The translations under genes and the position numbers were made by a program. Positions 7,766 through 15,668 of a stretch of DNA of 45,313 nt are shown here, in pieces (positions within the stretch are counted from its first letter, which is position 1; every line of letters begins with the position of its first letter). Under the pieces are notes generated by a model. It saw nothing but the letters and a program-made list of their open reading frames with translations, was not told the DNA's origin and made no database searches. Where the stretch lies: positions 1 to 45,313 of the forward strand of contig DWUV01000057.1 of assembly GCA_019120595.1 (NCBI GenBank), given 5' to 3'. The DNA is from Candidatus Mediterraneibacter tabaqchaliae. Lineage in GTDB: Bacteria > Bacillota > Clostridia > Lachnospirales > Lachnospiraceae.

Positions 7766-9643
7766 TTATTCCTCCGCCGGTCTCTCCCTGTACTCCGGCA
7801 CGATCTCCCTGATCGCCCCGCGTATCTCCCGGCTCTCCTCAAATGCCATCTCCACCAGGCGCCGGATCTTCCTCTGTGTCTCTTCCACGTCGATCGCGCC
7901 AAGCCGCACCACGAAGATCCGGTCATTCTCTGTTTCTTCCAGGTTCTTCTCATCGATCAGGAGCTCTTCGTAGAGCTTCTCCCCGGGCCGCAGGCCGGTG
8001 AATTCGATCTTGATGTCCTTGTCCGGCACATGCCCGGACAGGCGGATCATCTTTTTCGCCAGGTCAACGATCCTGACCGGCTCTCCCATATCCAGGATGA
8101 AGATCTGCCCGTTCGCGTGGGCGCCGCACTGGAGGACCAGGTTCACTGCCTCCGGGATGGTCATGAAATAGCGGATGATATCCGGGTGTGTCACTGTCAC
8201 AGGCCCGCCGTTTTTGATCTGCTGGCGGAAGATCGGGATCACGCTCCCGTTGCTCCCGAGCACATTGCCGAAGCGCACGGCCGCGTATGATGTCTCCGAT
8301 ATCTGCGAATACACCTGGATGATGATCTCGCAGATCCGCTTGGAAGCGCCCATCACATTGGTCGGGCGCACGGCCTTATCCGTGGAGATGAGCACCATCT
8401 TCTTCGCGTGGTATCTGCTGGCGGCCTCAGCTACGTTGAAGGTCCCCAGCACATTGTTTTTGATCGCCTCGTCCGGGCTGTCCTCCATCAGCGGCACATG
8501 CTTATGCGCTGCCGCGTGGTACACGATCTCCGGCCGGTACGTTTCGAAGATATCGTTGATCCTCTTCTTGTCCCTCACAGAAGCGATCAGTACTTCCAGA
8601 TCAAGATCCGGATAGTTCTTCTTCAGCTCCAGCTGTATCTCATAGGCATTGTTCTCATAGATGTCGACGATGATCAGCTGCTTCGGGTTATGCAGGGCGA
8701 CCTGCCGGCAGATCTCGCTTCCGATGGATCCGCCCCCGCCGGTCACGAGGATGACCTTGCCGCTGATGTATCGGTCGATCTTTTCCATATGCAGGTCCAC
8801 CGGCTCCCTTCCCAGCAGGTCTTCGATGCTGACGTCCCTGAGCATGGAGACGTCGACCTCCTGGTTGACCATCTGGTAGATGCCCGGCAGCATCTTGATC
8901 TTGCATGCGGTATTCTGGCAGATTTCCAGCAGTTCCCGCCTCTTCTCATCTTTCAGGGTCGGGATGGCGATGATGATCTCTTCGACATTGTACTTCTTCG
9001 CCATATCCGGGATGGACTCTTTGCTTCCCACGATGGGGATCCCCTGCAGATACGTGCCGATCTTCTGCCGGTTATCGTCAATGATGCAGGGCACCTTGCG
9101 GTTCAGGTGCTTGCTGTTTTTCATCTCGCGCACGAGCATATAGCCGGCTGCGCCCGCGCCCACCACCATAGTCACCACGGGCTTTGTCTGCCAGATCACC
9201 TCGTGGTTGCGGTACGCGATCCGCAGGAACCGGTAAGAAAACCGCGGCGCGATCACGCAGACCGAGTGCAGCAGGACATAGATGAAAATATAGCTCCTCG
9301 GCACAGGATACCCGAGCAGCTTCATCCCGCAGAACTGTACGAACGTGGAAAGCGCGATCGCCACGATGGCGTTTTTCAGCTCTTCCAGTCCCGCGAACCT
9401 CCACAGGCTGGAATACAGATGGCAGAACGCGTTTATAAGAGCCGTGCATGCCACATTGATCCACATGTATTCGCACACCGAATTCCAGAACCGCGGATCA
9501 ATGCTCTGCAGGCTGAAATCGAACCGGATCCACAGCGCTCCGACCATACAGCATATCGTCAAAATAATATCAAGCAAAAAAAGAGCCGCTCCTTTGATGA
9601 CGGCTTCCCTGCTGCGATAAAACTTATGTATATTAACCCTCAT
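7766..9643 (-). CDS. Membrane UDP-sugar 4,6-dehydratase / epimerase (FlaA1/CapD type)
   Basis: The 625-residue protein has four predicted N-terminal membrane segments (about 18-140), a first Rossmann motif VVGAGAAGYMLVREM (161-174) and the catalytic NAD-dependent domain with TGGGGSIGSEICRQ (301-314). The family active-site segment is STDKAVRPTNVMGASKR (420-436), in which Met replaces the usual Tyr, as in C6 dehydratases such as PglF and WbpM. Expected reaction: UDP-GlcNAc to the 4-keto-6-deoxy sugar. It is the first gene of the EPS operon. The ATG at 9643 has GAGGG 7 bases upstream and lies about 50 bases after the extended -10 at 9700. Confidence 0.92.
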   Translation of the reverse strand: MRVNIHKFYRSREAVIKGAALFLLDIILTICCMVGALWIRFDFSLQSIDPRFWNSVCEYMWINVACTALINAFCHLYSSLWRFAGLEELKNAIVAIALSTFVQFCGMKLLGYPVPRSYIFIYVLLHSVCVIAPRFSYRFLRIAYRNHEVIWQTKPVVTMVVGAGAAGYMLVREMKNSKHLNRKVPCIIDDNRQKIGTYLQGIPIVGSKESIPDMAKKYNVEEIIIAIPTLKDEKRRELLEICQNTACKIKMLPGIYQMVNQEVDVSMLRDVSIEDLLGREPVDLHMEKIDRYISGKVILVTGGGGSIGSEICRQVALHNPKQLIIVDIYENNAYEIQLELKKNYPDLDLEVLIASVRDKKRINDIFETYRPEIVYHAAAHKHVPLMEDSPDEAIKNNVLGTFNVAEAASRYHAKKMVLISTDKAVRPTNVMGASKRICEIIIQVYSQISETSYAAVRFGNVLGSNGSVIPIFRQQIKNGGPVTVTHPDIIRYFMTIPEAVNLVLQCGAHANGQIFILDMGEPVRIVDLAKKMIRLSGHVPDKDIKIEFTGLRPGEKLYEELLIDEKNLEETENDRIFVVRLGAIDVEETQRKIRRLVEMAFEESREIRGAIREIVPEYRERPAEE

Positions 9644-9699
9644 AATAATCCCTCTGTAACACTAAAATTATTATAATCCTGCTTTTTTCACGTTTTTTT

Positions 9700-9708
9700 A
9701 TTATAGCA
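9700..9708 (-). promoter_or_regulatory. Extended -10 promoter of the EPS operon
   Basis: On the minus strand the sequence TGCTATAAT is a perfect extended -10 element (TG at 9708-9707, TATAAT at 9705-9700). No good -35 lies 17 bases upstream, which an extended -10 can tolerate. Transcription would start near 9692, giving a leader of about 50 bases to the ATG at 9643. Confidence 0.6.
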
Positions 9709-9842
9709 TATTCTAGATGATCTGTTTGCAAAAAACTATTAAATATTACGATTCAGCAATTTTTACCAGTAAACCGTTTTTTCCGGTATTTTATTTTACA
9801 AATTGTACGTATTTCAAACAAAGTTTTTTACATGCGTTTTTT

Positions 9843-9871
9843 ATTCTAGCCCAAAGTTTCTGAAAACACAA
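9843..9871 (-). promoter_or_regulatory. Possible distal sigma-A promoter of the EPS operon
   Basis: Minus strand: TTGTGT (9871-9866), a 17-base spacer, then TAGAAT (9848-9843). It would give an AT-rich leader of about 190 bases before the dehydratase gene. The 342-bp gap from 9644 to 9985 holds only this site, the proximal -10 element and the LCP terminator; no gene is apparent there. Confidence 0.4.
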
Positions 9872-9914
9872 GACTTGTGGATAATTTATTAATATTTACC
9901 AAAACGGAGCGGGT

Positions 9915-9953
9915 CCAAAAAAACGGGGCAGACCTGTCTGTGGTCTGCCCCCG
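9915..9953 (-). terminator. Rho-independent terminator after the LCP gene
   Basis: CGGGGCAGACC at 9924-9934 pairs with the complementary arm at 9942-9953 (one bulged C), with a 7-base loop. On the minus strand the stem is followed by seven T residues. It ends the cpsB-LCP transcript and separates it from the EPS operon promoter. Confidence 0.9.
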
Positions 9954-9985
9954 TCCGCTGTCCCTGTCTGTCATATTCCTGTCCG

Positions 9986-11056
9986 TCAGTACAGCAGTCC
10001 TTTTATATACTCTTTATTCGCCTCCAGGTCGATCTCCACCACCGACATGTCCTCATATGTCCCGAACGTGTAGGTTCCTTCTTTCGGCACAGCCGCCTGC
10101 TGGGTCGTCAGATGGTCCATGCCGAGCACATCCGTGGCAATACTGTACAGTTCTGTCACGCTCATATTTGTGGACACCTGGGTCATGCAGTAATTGATCA
10201 GCGACAGCACTACCGCCGGATCCTTCATCTCCATGACTTTGTTGTAAATGCCGTAGAGCACTGCGCGCTGACGCCTCGTCCTGCCGAAATCATTGTCCAG
10301 GCTTCGGTTTCTGGCGTGCGCCAGGGCCTGGGACCCTGTCAGCGTCACATAACCGGACTGGATATCCGGCATGCCGTGTTCGCGGTAGTAAGCCGCTTCC
10401 TCTTCTGTAAGGTTGACTTTGATCCCCCCGAGCTGGTCGATGATGCCGACCAGATTTTCAAAATTAATGACAATATAGTCCTGCACGTCCAGATCGAACT
10501 GCTTATTGATCGTATTGATCGTCAGTCCGACCCCGCCATACGCAAATGTATGCCCTAGCTTGCTCTGTCCGTATCCGTCGATCTCGATCAGCGTATCGCG
10601 AAGGAAGGAGATCACGGACGCCTTGTTTTTCGCTTTGTTCAGGGACACCAGCATCATCGTGTCCGAGCGCCCCAGCTCTGCGTTGGGGTCGCGGGTATCG
10701 GATCCCACCAGCAGGACATTGACCACGTCTTCATCCTTCTGGTCCTCCCTGGCGATCTGGACGTCTTTTGCCGTCGGATCCACATCCTCCGGATCCACGA
10801 TCCCCACGGAATCGCCGTACAGCCCCCACAGGATCGAGCCTACCGTGCCGCCCACGACCAGCAGGCATACGAGCAGCAGGCAGATGATAAAGGACGCCGC
10901 CTTATGTTTTTTCATCAATTTCCAGAGGCTTTTTTTCTTCTTCCGTTTTCTTTTCCCTTTTTTCTCTTTCTCCGTCTGCCCCGCAGATCCGTTTTCTTCT
11001 TTTTTCTTTCCTTCTTCTGCTTCTCCGCAGTTCTCTGTCTTCTTCATCTCATCCAC
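9986..11056 (-). CDS. LytR-CpsA-Psr (LCP) family cell-wall polymer ligase
   Basis: The protein has a highly charged, Lys-rich cytoplasmic N-terminus (1-50), one membrane helix (about 53-78) and an extracellular LCP domain. Family motifs seen are GSDTRD, GRSDTMMLVSLN, SFLRDT, DYIVINFENLVGIIDQLGG, TLTGSQALAHARNRS and the Arg-rich DFGRTRRQR. LCP enzymes transfer polymer from undecaprenyl diphosphate to peptidoglycan, so this one probably anchors the EPS or capsule to the wall. The frame starts with GTG at 11056 (GGAG 10 bases upstream); the ATG at 11047 is the alternative, with AGGG 11 bases upstream. It shares a promoter with the phosphatase gene upstream and ends at a strong terminator. Confidence 0.92.
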   Translation of the reverse strand: MDEMKKTENCGEAEEGKKKEENGSAGQTEKEKKGKRKRKKKKSLWKLMKKHKAASFIICLLLVCLLVVGGTVGSILWGLYGDSVGIVDPEDVDPTAKDVQIAREDQKDEDVVNVLLVGSDTRDPNAELGRSDTMMLVSLNKAKNKASVISFLRDTLIEIDGYGQSKLGHTFAYGGVGLTINTINKQFDLDVQDYIVINFENLVGIIDQLGGIKVNLTEEEAAYYREHGMPDIQSGYVTLTGSQALAHARNRSLDNDFGRTRRQRAVLYGIYNKVMEMKDPAVVLSLINYCMTQVSTNMSVTELYSIATDVLGMDHLTTQQAAVPKEGTYTFGTYEDMSVVEIDLEANKEYIKGLLY

Positions 11057-11098
11057 TTCCCTGAGGCTCCTTTCCTTATGCAGCCGGCCGTATGCTTA

Positions 11099-11845
11099 TC
11101 AAAACGGGATCTTCTCGAACTGCACTGTTTTCTCTCCGTTGCATATCCGCATCGGATTCGTCCTGAACAAAATATCCAGGTATTCTTTCGCACAGCTCCC
11201 CAGCAGCTCATCATATGCGTCAGCCATGCATGTCGTCCGCCGGACCGGGCTGTGCGCATCGCTTGCAACCGCACTGACAAGATTGTGGTCCAGCAGTCCG
11301 TAAGCGGTACGGCGGGCACGCCGTCCGAACCGCCCCATGAAGCTCCCCTTATTGACCTGTATCTCATATCCTGCCTTCTTCCAGCGGTATACGGTCCCCG
11401 GATCGTCCTGGACGAATTCATACCGCTCCGCGTGCGCGATCACCGGCACTGCGCCCACTTCCCGCACCCTCCTCAGGATCCGGTCCGCAAAGGCCGGATC
11501 CTCCTGGAAATCAAACTCCATGAGCACATATCTTGTGCGGTTAATGGGGAAGATCTTGCCGTCAGTCAGCAGCCTGGGGACGTCTTCTGTCGTAAATACT
11601 TCCATTCCCGCCAGGAGTGTGATCCCCGGCACTTCCTCTTTCAGGATCTCCTTCGTATCCTGAAAGACCCGGATATATTCTTTTCCCAGATAATTATCAA
11701 ACAACCCGGGAATATTGCAGTGGGGCGTAGCTACGATCGTCTCTGTCCCGCTCTCATATGCCAGCGCCGCCATCTCGATACAGTCATAGATGTCCTGCGC
11801 GCCGTCGTCCACTCCCGGAAGTATATGCGTATGTATATCTATCAT
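11099..11845 (-). CDS. cpsB: CpsB/CapC-type tyrosine-protein phosphatase (PHP fold)
   Basis: The 248-residue PHP-domain protein begins MIDIHTHILPGVDDGAQD, the metal-binding HTH plus DDG signature of CpsB (Wzb-like) phosphatases. Further metal-ligand regions are ATPHCN, GMEV, IAHAERY and SDAHSP. These Mn-dependent enzymes dephosphorylate the tyrosine tail of the CpsD/BY-kinase that controls chain length and export of capsule. The matching kinase pair is encoded at 18049-20991. The ATG at 11845 has AAGGGA 7 bases upstream. Confidence 0.93.
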   Translation of the reverse strand: MIDIHTHILPGVDDGAQDIYDCIEMAALAYESGTETIVATPHCNIPGLFDNYLGKEYIRVFQDTKEILKEEVPGITLLAGMEVFTTEDVPRLLTDGKIFPINRTRYVLMEFDFQEDPAFADRILRRVREVGAVPVIAHAERYEFVQDDPGTVYRWKKAGYEIQVNKGSFMGRFGRRARRTAYGLLDHNLVSAVASDAHSPVRRTTCMADAYDELLGSCAKEYLDILFRTNPMRICNGEKTVQFEKIPF

Positions 11846-11885
11846 TGATCTATCCCTTAATAACTGACCTTAATTACAACGTGTG

Positions 11886-11914
11886 ATTATATCACTTTTT
11901 TGAAAGCCTGTGAA
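11886..11914 (-). promoter_or_regulatory. Sigma-A promoter of cpsB-LCP
   Basis: Minus strand: TTCACA (11914-11909), a 17-base spacer, TATAAT (11891-11886). TG sits one base upstream of the -10, so it is also an extended -10. The start codon of cpsB is 41 bases further on. This is one of the best promoter matches in the window and separates cpsB-LCP from the operon ending at 12006. Confidence 0.8.
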
Positions 11915-12005
11915 CACTTTCCACCTGTTTGCCGCATATTTTAAGTAACCGTTCAGCCGTCAGACTGTGCGGTTTTCCGAATGGTACAGCTGAACTGTTG
12001 CTATT

Positions 12006-12521
12006 TCAGCGCCGCTTCCCCTTAAAGAACGAGTACAGCGCTGTCACCGCCCTGCGCGCGGGCACGATCCGGATCCACACATGCTCAAAAAACTCCCACC
12101 AGAAATCGCCCGGACGGATCACTTTCCCCTTGCGCTTCACCTGTACGATCAGGGCAAAGATCTGTTCTCTCCTCAGCGGCCCTTCGATCTGCGTCTGGGC
12201 GTCCCCGACCATATAGTATCCTTCCGGCTTTACCTTATAAATACGGTGCATCACATACTGCCCGCTGTCCCGACGGTAAAAGACCATATCCCCTCTGCGC
12301 AGCTCCTTCTCCGGCCGCGTAAAGTAAATATAATCCCGGTTATGGCAGAGAAACGGTGACATGCTGCTCCCCGCGATCAGCATGGGCACGACCTTTCCTT
12401 CCTCCGCGATCTCCCGGAGGACAGACACATACTCTCTTGTGTCCACCTGCCTTACGGCCATCTGTCTTATGCCTTCCCGGTTTTCGTCCGCCCGTCCTGT
12501 ATCTTCCTGCCTTGTGTCCAT
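12006..12521 (-). CDS. S24/S26-family (signal-peptidase-like) serine peptidase
   Basis: The start is set at the ATG at 12521 (GGGAGG 6-7 bases upstream), giving 171 residues; a longer frame to 12701 would overlap the ABC gene. The core has MLIAGSSMSPFL, with the nucleophile serine at about 53, and RRGDMVFYR. QYVMHRIYKV follows with His92 where bacterial signal peptidase I has Lys, so the Ser-His arrangement resembles the SipW/ER type. VGDAQTQIEG completes the fold. No N-terminal membrane anchor is evident; a hydrophobic stretch near the C-terminus is weak. Such peptidases often accompany PqqD/HprK-like peptide clusters, so leader-peptide removal is a reasonable guess, not shown. Confidence 0.78.
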   Translation of the reverse strand: MDTRQEDTGRADENREGIRQMAVRQVDTREYVSVLREIAEEGKVVPMLIAGSSMSPFLCHNRDYIYFTRPEKELRRGDMVFYRRDSGQYVMHRIYKVKPEGYYMVGDAQTQIEGPLRREQIFALIVQVKRKGKVIRPGDFWWEFFEHVWIRIVPARRAVTALYSFFKGKRR

Positions 12522-12577
12522 TGCTTCCTCCCTGTACGCACGGGATCCGCACATCCCGGCGTCCGGGGCGCGTCCCG

Positions 12578-14368
12578 TCAGAATTCCATCGCCATCCGGC
12601 TGGACTCTTCCTCGCTGAGCTCTGTCACCTGGGTCTCCATGACACGGTAGACCCTCTGGCACATATTCAGCACGCTCGGCCGGTGCGTGGTCACGATACA
12701 TGTCTTATTCGGATGACGCTTCACAATGTTGCGCAGCACGGTACGCTCCGTAGCGACGTCAAGCGCAGAGGTCGCTTCATCCAGCAGCAGCACCGGGGCG
12801 TTCCGCAGCACCGCCCTGGCGATGGCGATCCGCTGGGCCTGGCCTTCCGAAAGCCCGCGTCCCCGCTCTCCCACGCTGCTGTTGATCGTATCCGGCAGCT
12901 TGGACACAAAATTCCACGCGCAGGATACTTTCAGCGCGTCAATGATCTCCTCATCCGTGGCGTCTTCCTTCACCATCCTCATATTCTCGGCTATCGTGCC
13001 TGAGATGACGGTATTCCCCTGGGGGACGTAGGCGAAAAGATGCCTTGTCTCCGCATTCATCTCAATGCTGCTCCCGTCCGAGGCGCTCAGCGTCACGCCG
13101 CCCCCCTGGGGCCTCACCAGCCCGAGGAGCAGGCGGATCAGCGTCGTCTTGCCCTCTCCCGAAGGCCCGACCAGCGCGACGATCTCGCCCGGATTTGCCT
13201 CAAACTCCGAATTCGTGATCACCTGGTTCCCCTCAGTATAGGAAAAATTCACATTCTTCATCCGCACGCGGAACCCGTGATGCGCATACTTGTCCAGCTG
13301 GCTGCTCTCCGGGATATGCACTTCCCGCGGCAGCTCCACCAGTTCCCTGATCCTGTGCGCGGACACCGCGCTGTTCAGGAAGGAGGGGATGATGGACACC
13401 ACATTGCTGAACGCGGCCGACAGCTTGCTCCTCTGCTGAAGGAACAGCGTCATCGTCCCGTACGTGATATCATTGCTCCACAGACGGAACAGGCAGTATC
13501 CGAAGGCGAGGAACTGGACAAATGTCCCTGTAACAGACATCAGGATATTGGTCTTGATGCTGAACAGGTTGTATTTCAGGCTGATGTCCCGGAACCGCCT
13601 CTGCCACCAGCGCATCTTTTTGCTGTAGTGGGGGGCGATCCCAAAGGACTTGATGGTGTCAAAATTATAGATCGCCTCCACCTCAAACGACATCAGGTCA
13701 GAACTCATCTCCCGCACCTTCCTGCTGTAATCCCTCTGCTTCTTGATCAGGAACCGGGACATCAGGAGCATAAACGGCGCGCTGCCCAGGGCTATGAGGG
13801 CCATGATCCAGTCATAGTGCAGGATCACCAAAAAAGTTGCGGCAAAATTGTACACCGCGATCACGATCGTGGGGAGCCAGCTGATGGCATTGCTGCTGAC
13901 TGTGCTGATATCCCCGTTAAACCGGTTCAGGATATCTCCGTTTGAGTACCGGTTCAGGGACATCCAGTCCGCATCCACGATCTTATCAAAGATATCCGCC
14001 TGGATGTCATTGTTAATGTCTATGCTCAGCTTTGCCGTGATCCGGCTGATAATGCTCCCGAAGATCAGGCTGAACACAGAGCTGGACACCATGATCACCG
14101 CCATGACCCACAGCCTGCTGGAATCATGGCCGGTAATGATATCGATCATGTATTTCCCCGCCACGCTGCTGACCAGCCCCATGGAAGTACTGATGATCCC
14201 AAGGATAAGATAAAACGCGATCGCGCCCTTGTAGCGCGCGCTGTAGCTGAAGATCCATTTCCAGTCGTCCAGGATCTCGGCAAACGTGCCGTCCTTCCAT
14301 CTGGATATCAGAATATCCAGGGATTCAAAAGAAATGCCTTTATTCTGGCTCTGATTTTCTTCGTCCAT
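12578..14368 (-). CDS. ABC exporter, fused permease and ATPase
   Basis: A 596-residue half-transporter with six membrane helices between about 40 and 335. The ATPase domain has Walker A GPSGEGKT (401-408), Q-loop FAYVPQGN, signature LSEGQ (506-510), and Walker B VLLLDEATSALD. There is no N-terminal C39 peptidase domain, so leader cleavage would need a separate enzyme; the S24/S26 peptidase encoded next is a candidate. It follows the nucleotidyltransferase gene by 15 bases. In lasso and related peptide clusters such exporters carry the mature peptide; export of an EPS component or a lipid is an alternative. Confidence 0.88.
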   Translation of the reverse strand: MDEENQSQNKGISFESLDILISRWKDGTFAEILDDWKWIFSYSARYKGAIAFYLILGIISTSMGLVSSVAGKYMIDIITGHDSSRLWVMAVIMVSSSVFSLIFGSIISRITAKLSIDINNDIQADIFDKIVDADWMSLNRYSNGDILNRFNGDISTVSSNAISWLPTIVIAVYNFAATFLVILHYDWIMALIALGSAPFMLLMSRFLIKKQRDYSRKVREMSSDLMSFEVEAIYNFDTIKSFGIAPHYSKKMRWWQRRFRDISLKYNLFSIKTNILMSVTGTFVQFLAFGYCLFRLWSNDITYGTMTLFLQQRSKLSAAFSNVVSIIPSFLNSAVSAHRIRELVELPREVHIPESSQLDKYAHHGFRVRMKNVNFSYTEGNQVITNSEFEANPGEIVALVGPSGEGKTTLIRLLLGLVRPQGGGVTLSASDGSSIEMNAETRHLFAYVPQGNTVISGTIAENMRMVKEDATDEEIIDALKVSCAWNFVSKLPDTINSSVGERGRGLSEGQAQRIAIARAVLRNAPVLLLDEATSALDVATERTVLRNIVKRHPNKTCIVTTHRPSVLNMCQRVYRVMETQVTELSEEESSRMAMEF

Positions 14369-14383
14369 GTTCCACCTCGATTC

Positions 14384-15637
14384 CTACCGGATGATCTTAT
14401 ACTTTTTCATCAGGTCCACTCTGCGGTTTCCGATCTCAATGCTCTCCCGCGCGTCGTTTCCGCCGATCCGCTTTGTCTCCTTCAGATATTTCCCGATCCT
14501 CGCCGCCCACGCCGCAGGCAGGAGGAACGGGTGATCCTTCAGGTACGCGTAGGACCTCTCCATATATTGCCTGTCAGGGAACAGTGTATGGAGCAGGGAC
14601 GCGCCCGCTTTCTTCCCCTTTTTATCCTCCGTCACCGCCTGGAGCGTAATATTGCTGCTGTGCTTCCTGCTTAAGCTGGAATCCCCGAACACGCCCCCAT
14701 CCAGCAGGTCTTCCAGCAGTTCCGCGCCGTCAGCCTCCAGGGATGACCAGCTGTCCGGACAGCATGCTTTTTCCGGGTCAAACTCCAGCTCTTTCTTCCC
14801 GATATCAAACAGTGCCGCAGCGAATACCTCCGCGCGGATGCTCCGGCAGCTCTCCAATATTGATTCCCAGTCTATGTCCTTTCCATACATTTCAGCGTAA
14901 TATACGATGTCGCATACCTGGCGGATGCCGAATCCGCTGTGCAGGAAATGCTTGAACGCATGCAGGATCAGATAGAGCAGGTGGTCTGTATGCGCCAGTG
15001 TCCATATCTGCACTCCCCGGATCTCTTCCCGGACCAGCCTTTCAAATACGCCGTCGAACAAACGGTTCAGCTCTCCGTATGCCTTTGAATCAGACGCGAA
15101 CAATTCCTTATGGAGCTCGATATGTAAAGTCCCGCCCTTTTTGTAATAGGAGACTTCTCCTTCCGCTTCCGGATCCTTGCCCGGATCCGCCATGCCCATG
15201 CCGTCCTGCAGCAAAATATCATGGCATCTCCCAAACTGGTCTGCGGGGATCAGCACATCCTCATCGCCGGAGCATCTGAAGTCAGGCTCACGGTACATGT
15301 TCCGGCAGATAATGCCTTTCACCACCACAGGCTTAAGCCCGGACTCCAAAAGCTTTCCGTACAGGAACAGGAACTCCTCTGTCTTTCTGCTCTGCAGCAT
15401 CACCTGGCGGATCACCTGTCTCTTGACCGCCTGTACCTCCTGCTGCGGAAATGCGGCAAAGGCAGGGCATCCGTATACTGCATCATAAACCATGGGCAGG
15501 ATCTGATGGTACTGGCACCGGCGGAATAGCTCCCGCCATTCTTCCGCTGAGATCCCGCTCTCCCAATTCACTTTTTCGCCATTTCGGAAACACCGGAGCG
15601 CTTCCAGCATTTTCCCGTTTAATGCATTTCTTTCCAT
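14384..15637 (-). CDS. Nucleotidyltransferase family protein (NTP_transf_5 like)
   Basis: The 417-residue protein has the minimal nucleotidyltransferase core: KPVVVKGIICRNMYREPDF followed by RCSGDEDVLIP, with the metal-binding Asp125 and Asp127. The rest is helical. Members of this family occur beside HprK-like kinases, PqqD proteins and ABC exporters in several peptide clusters, where some nucleotidylate or help tailor the peptide. Here it directly precedes the ABC exporter and S24/S26 peptidase genes. No target can be named from sequence. The start at 15637 has GAAGGG upstream. Confidence 0.75.
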   Translation of the reverse strand: MERNALNGKMLEALRCFRNGEKVNWESGISAEEWRELFRRCQYHQILPMVYDAVYGCPAFAAFPQQEVQAVKRQVIRQVMLQSRKTEEFLFLYGKLLESGLKPVVVKGIICRNMYREPDFRCSGDEDVLIPADQFGRCHDILLQDGMGMADPGKDPEAEGEVSYYKKGGTLHIELHKELFASDSKAYGELNRLFDGVFERLVREEIRGVQIWTLAHTDHLLYLILHAFKHFLHSGFGIRQVCDIVYYAEMYGKDIDWESILESCRSIRAEVFAAALFDIGKKELEFDPEKACCPDSWSSLEADGAELLEDLLDGGVFGDSSLSRKHSSNITLQAVTEDKKGKKAGASLLHTLFPDRQYMERSYAYLKDHPFLLPAAWAARIGKYLKETKRIGGNDARESIEIGNRRVDLMKKYKIIR

Positions 15638-15668
15638 ATGTACCCTTCTTTTTGGCTTCCGCGCTTTT

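Noticed and set aside
6935-9676. Long open frames on the plus strand opposite the phosphoglycosyl transferase and dehydratase genes
   Set aside because: They are antisense to strongly supported enzymes, have compositionally biased His/Arg/Asp/Gln-rich translations, no domain motifs and no ribosome sites. They are frame shadows of GC-rich coding sequence.
12340-13945. Plus-strand frames of 215 and 301 codons opposite the peptidase and ABC genes
   Set aside because: Antisense to Walker and signature motifs of the ABC transporter; proline- and histidine-rich translations without recognisable folds.
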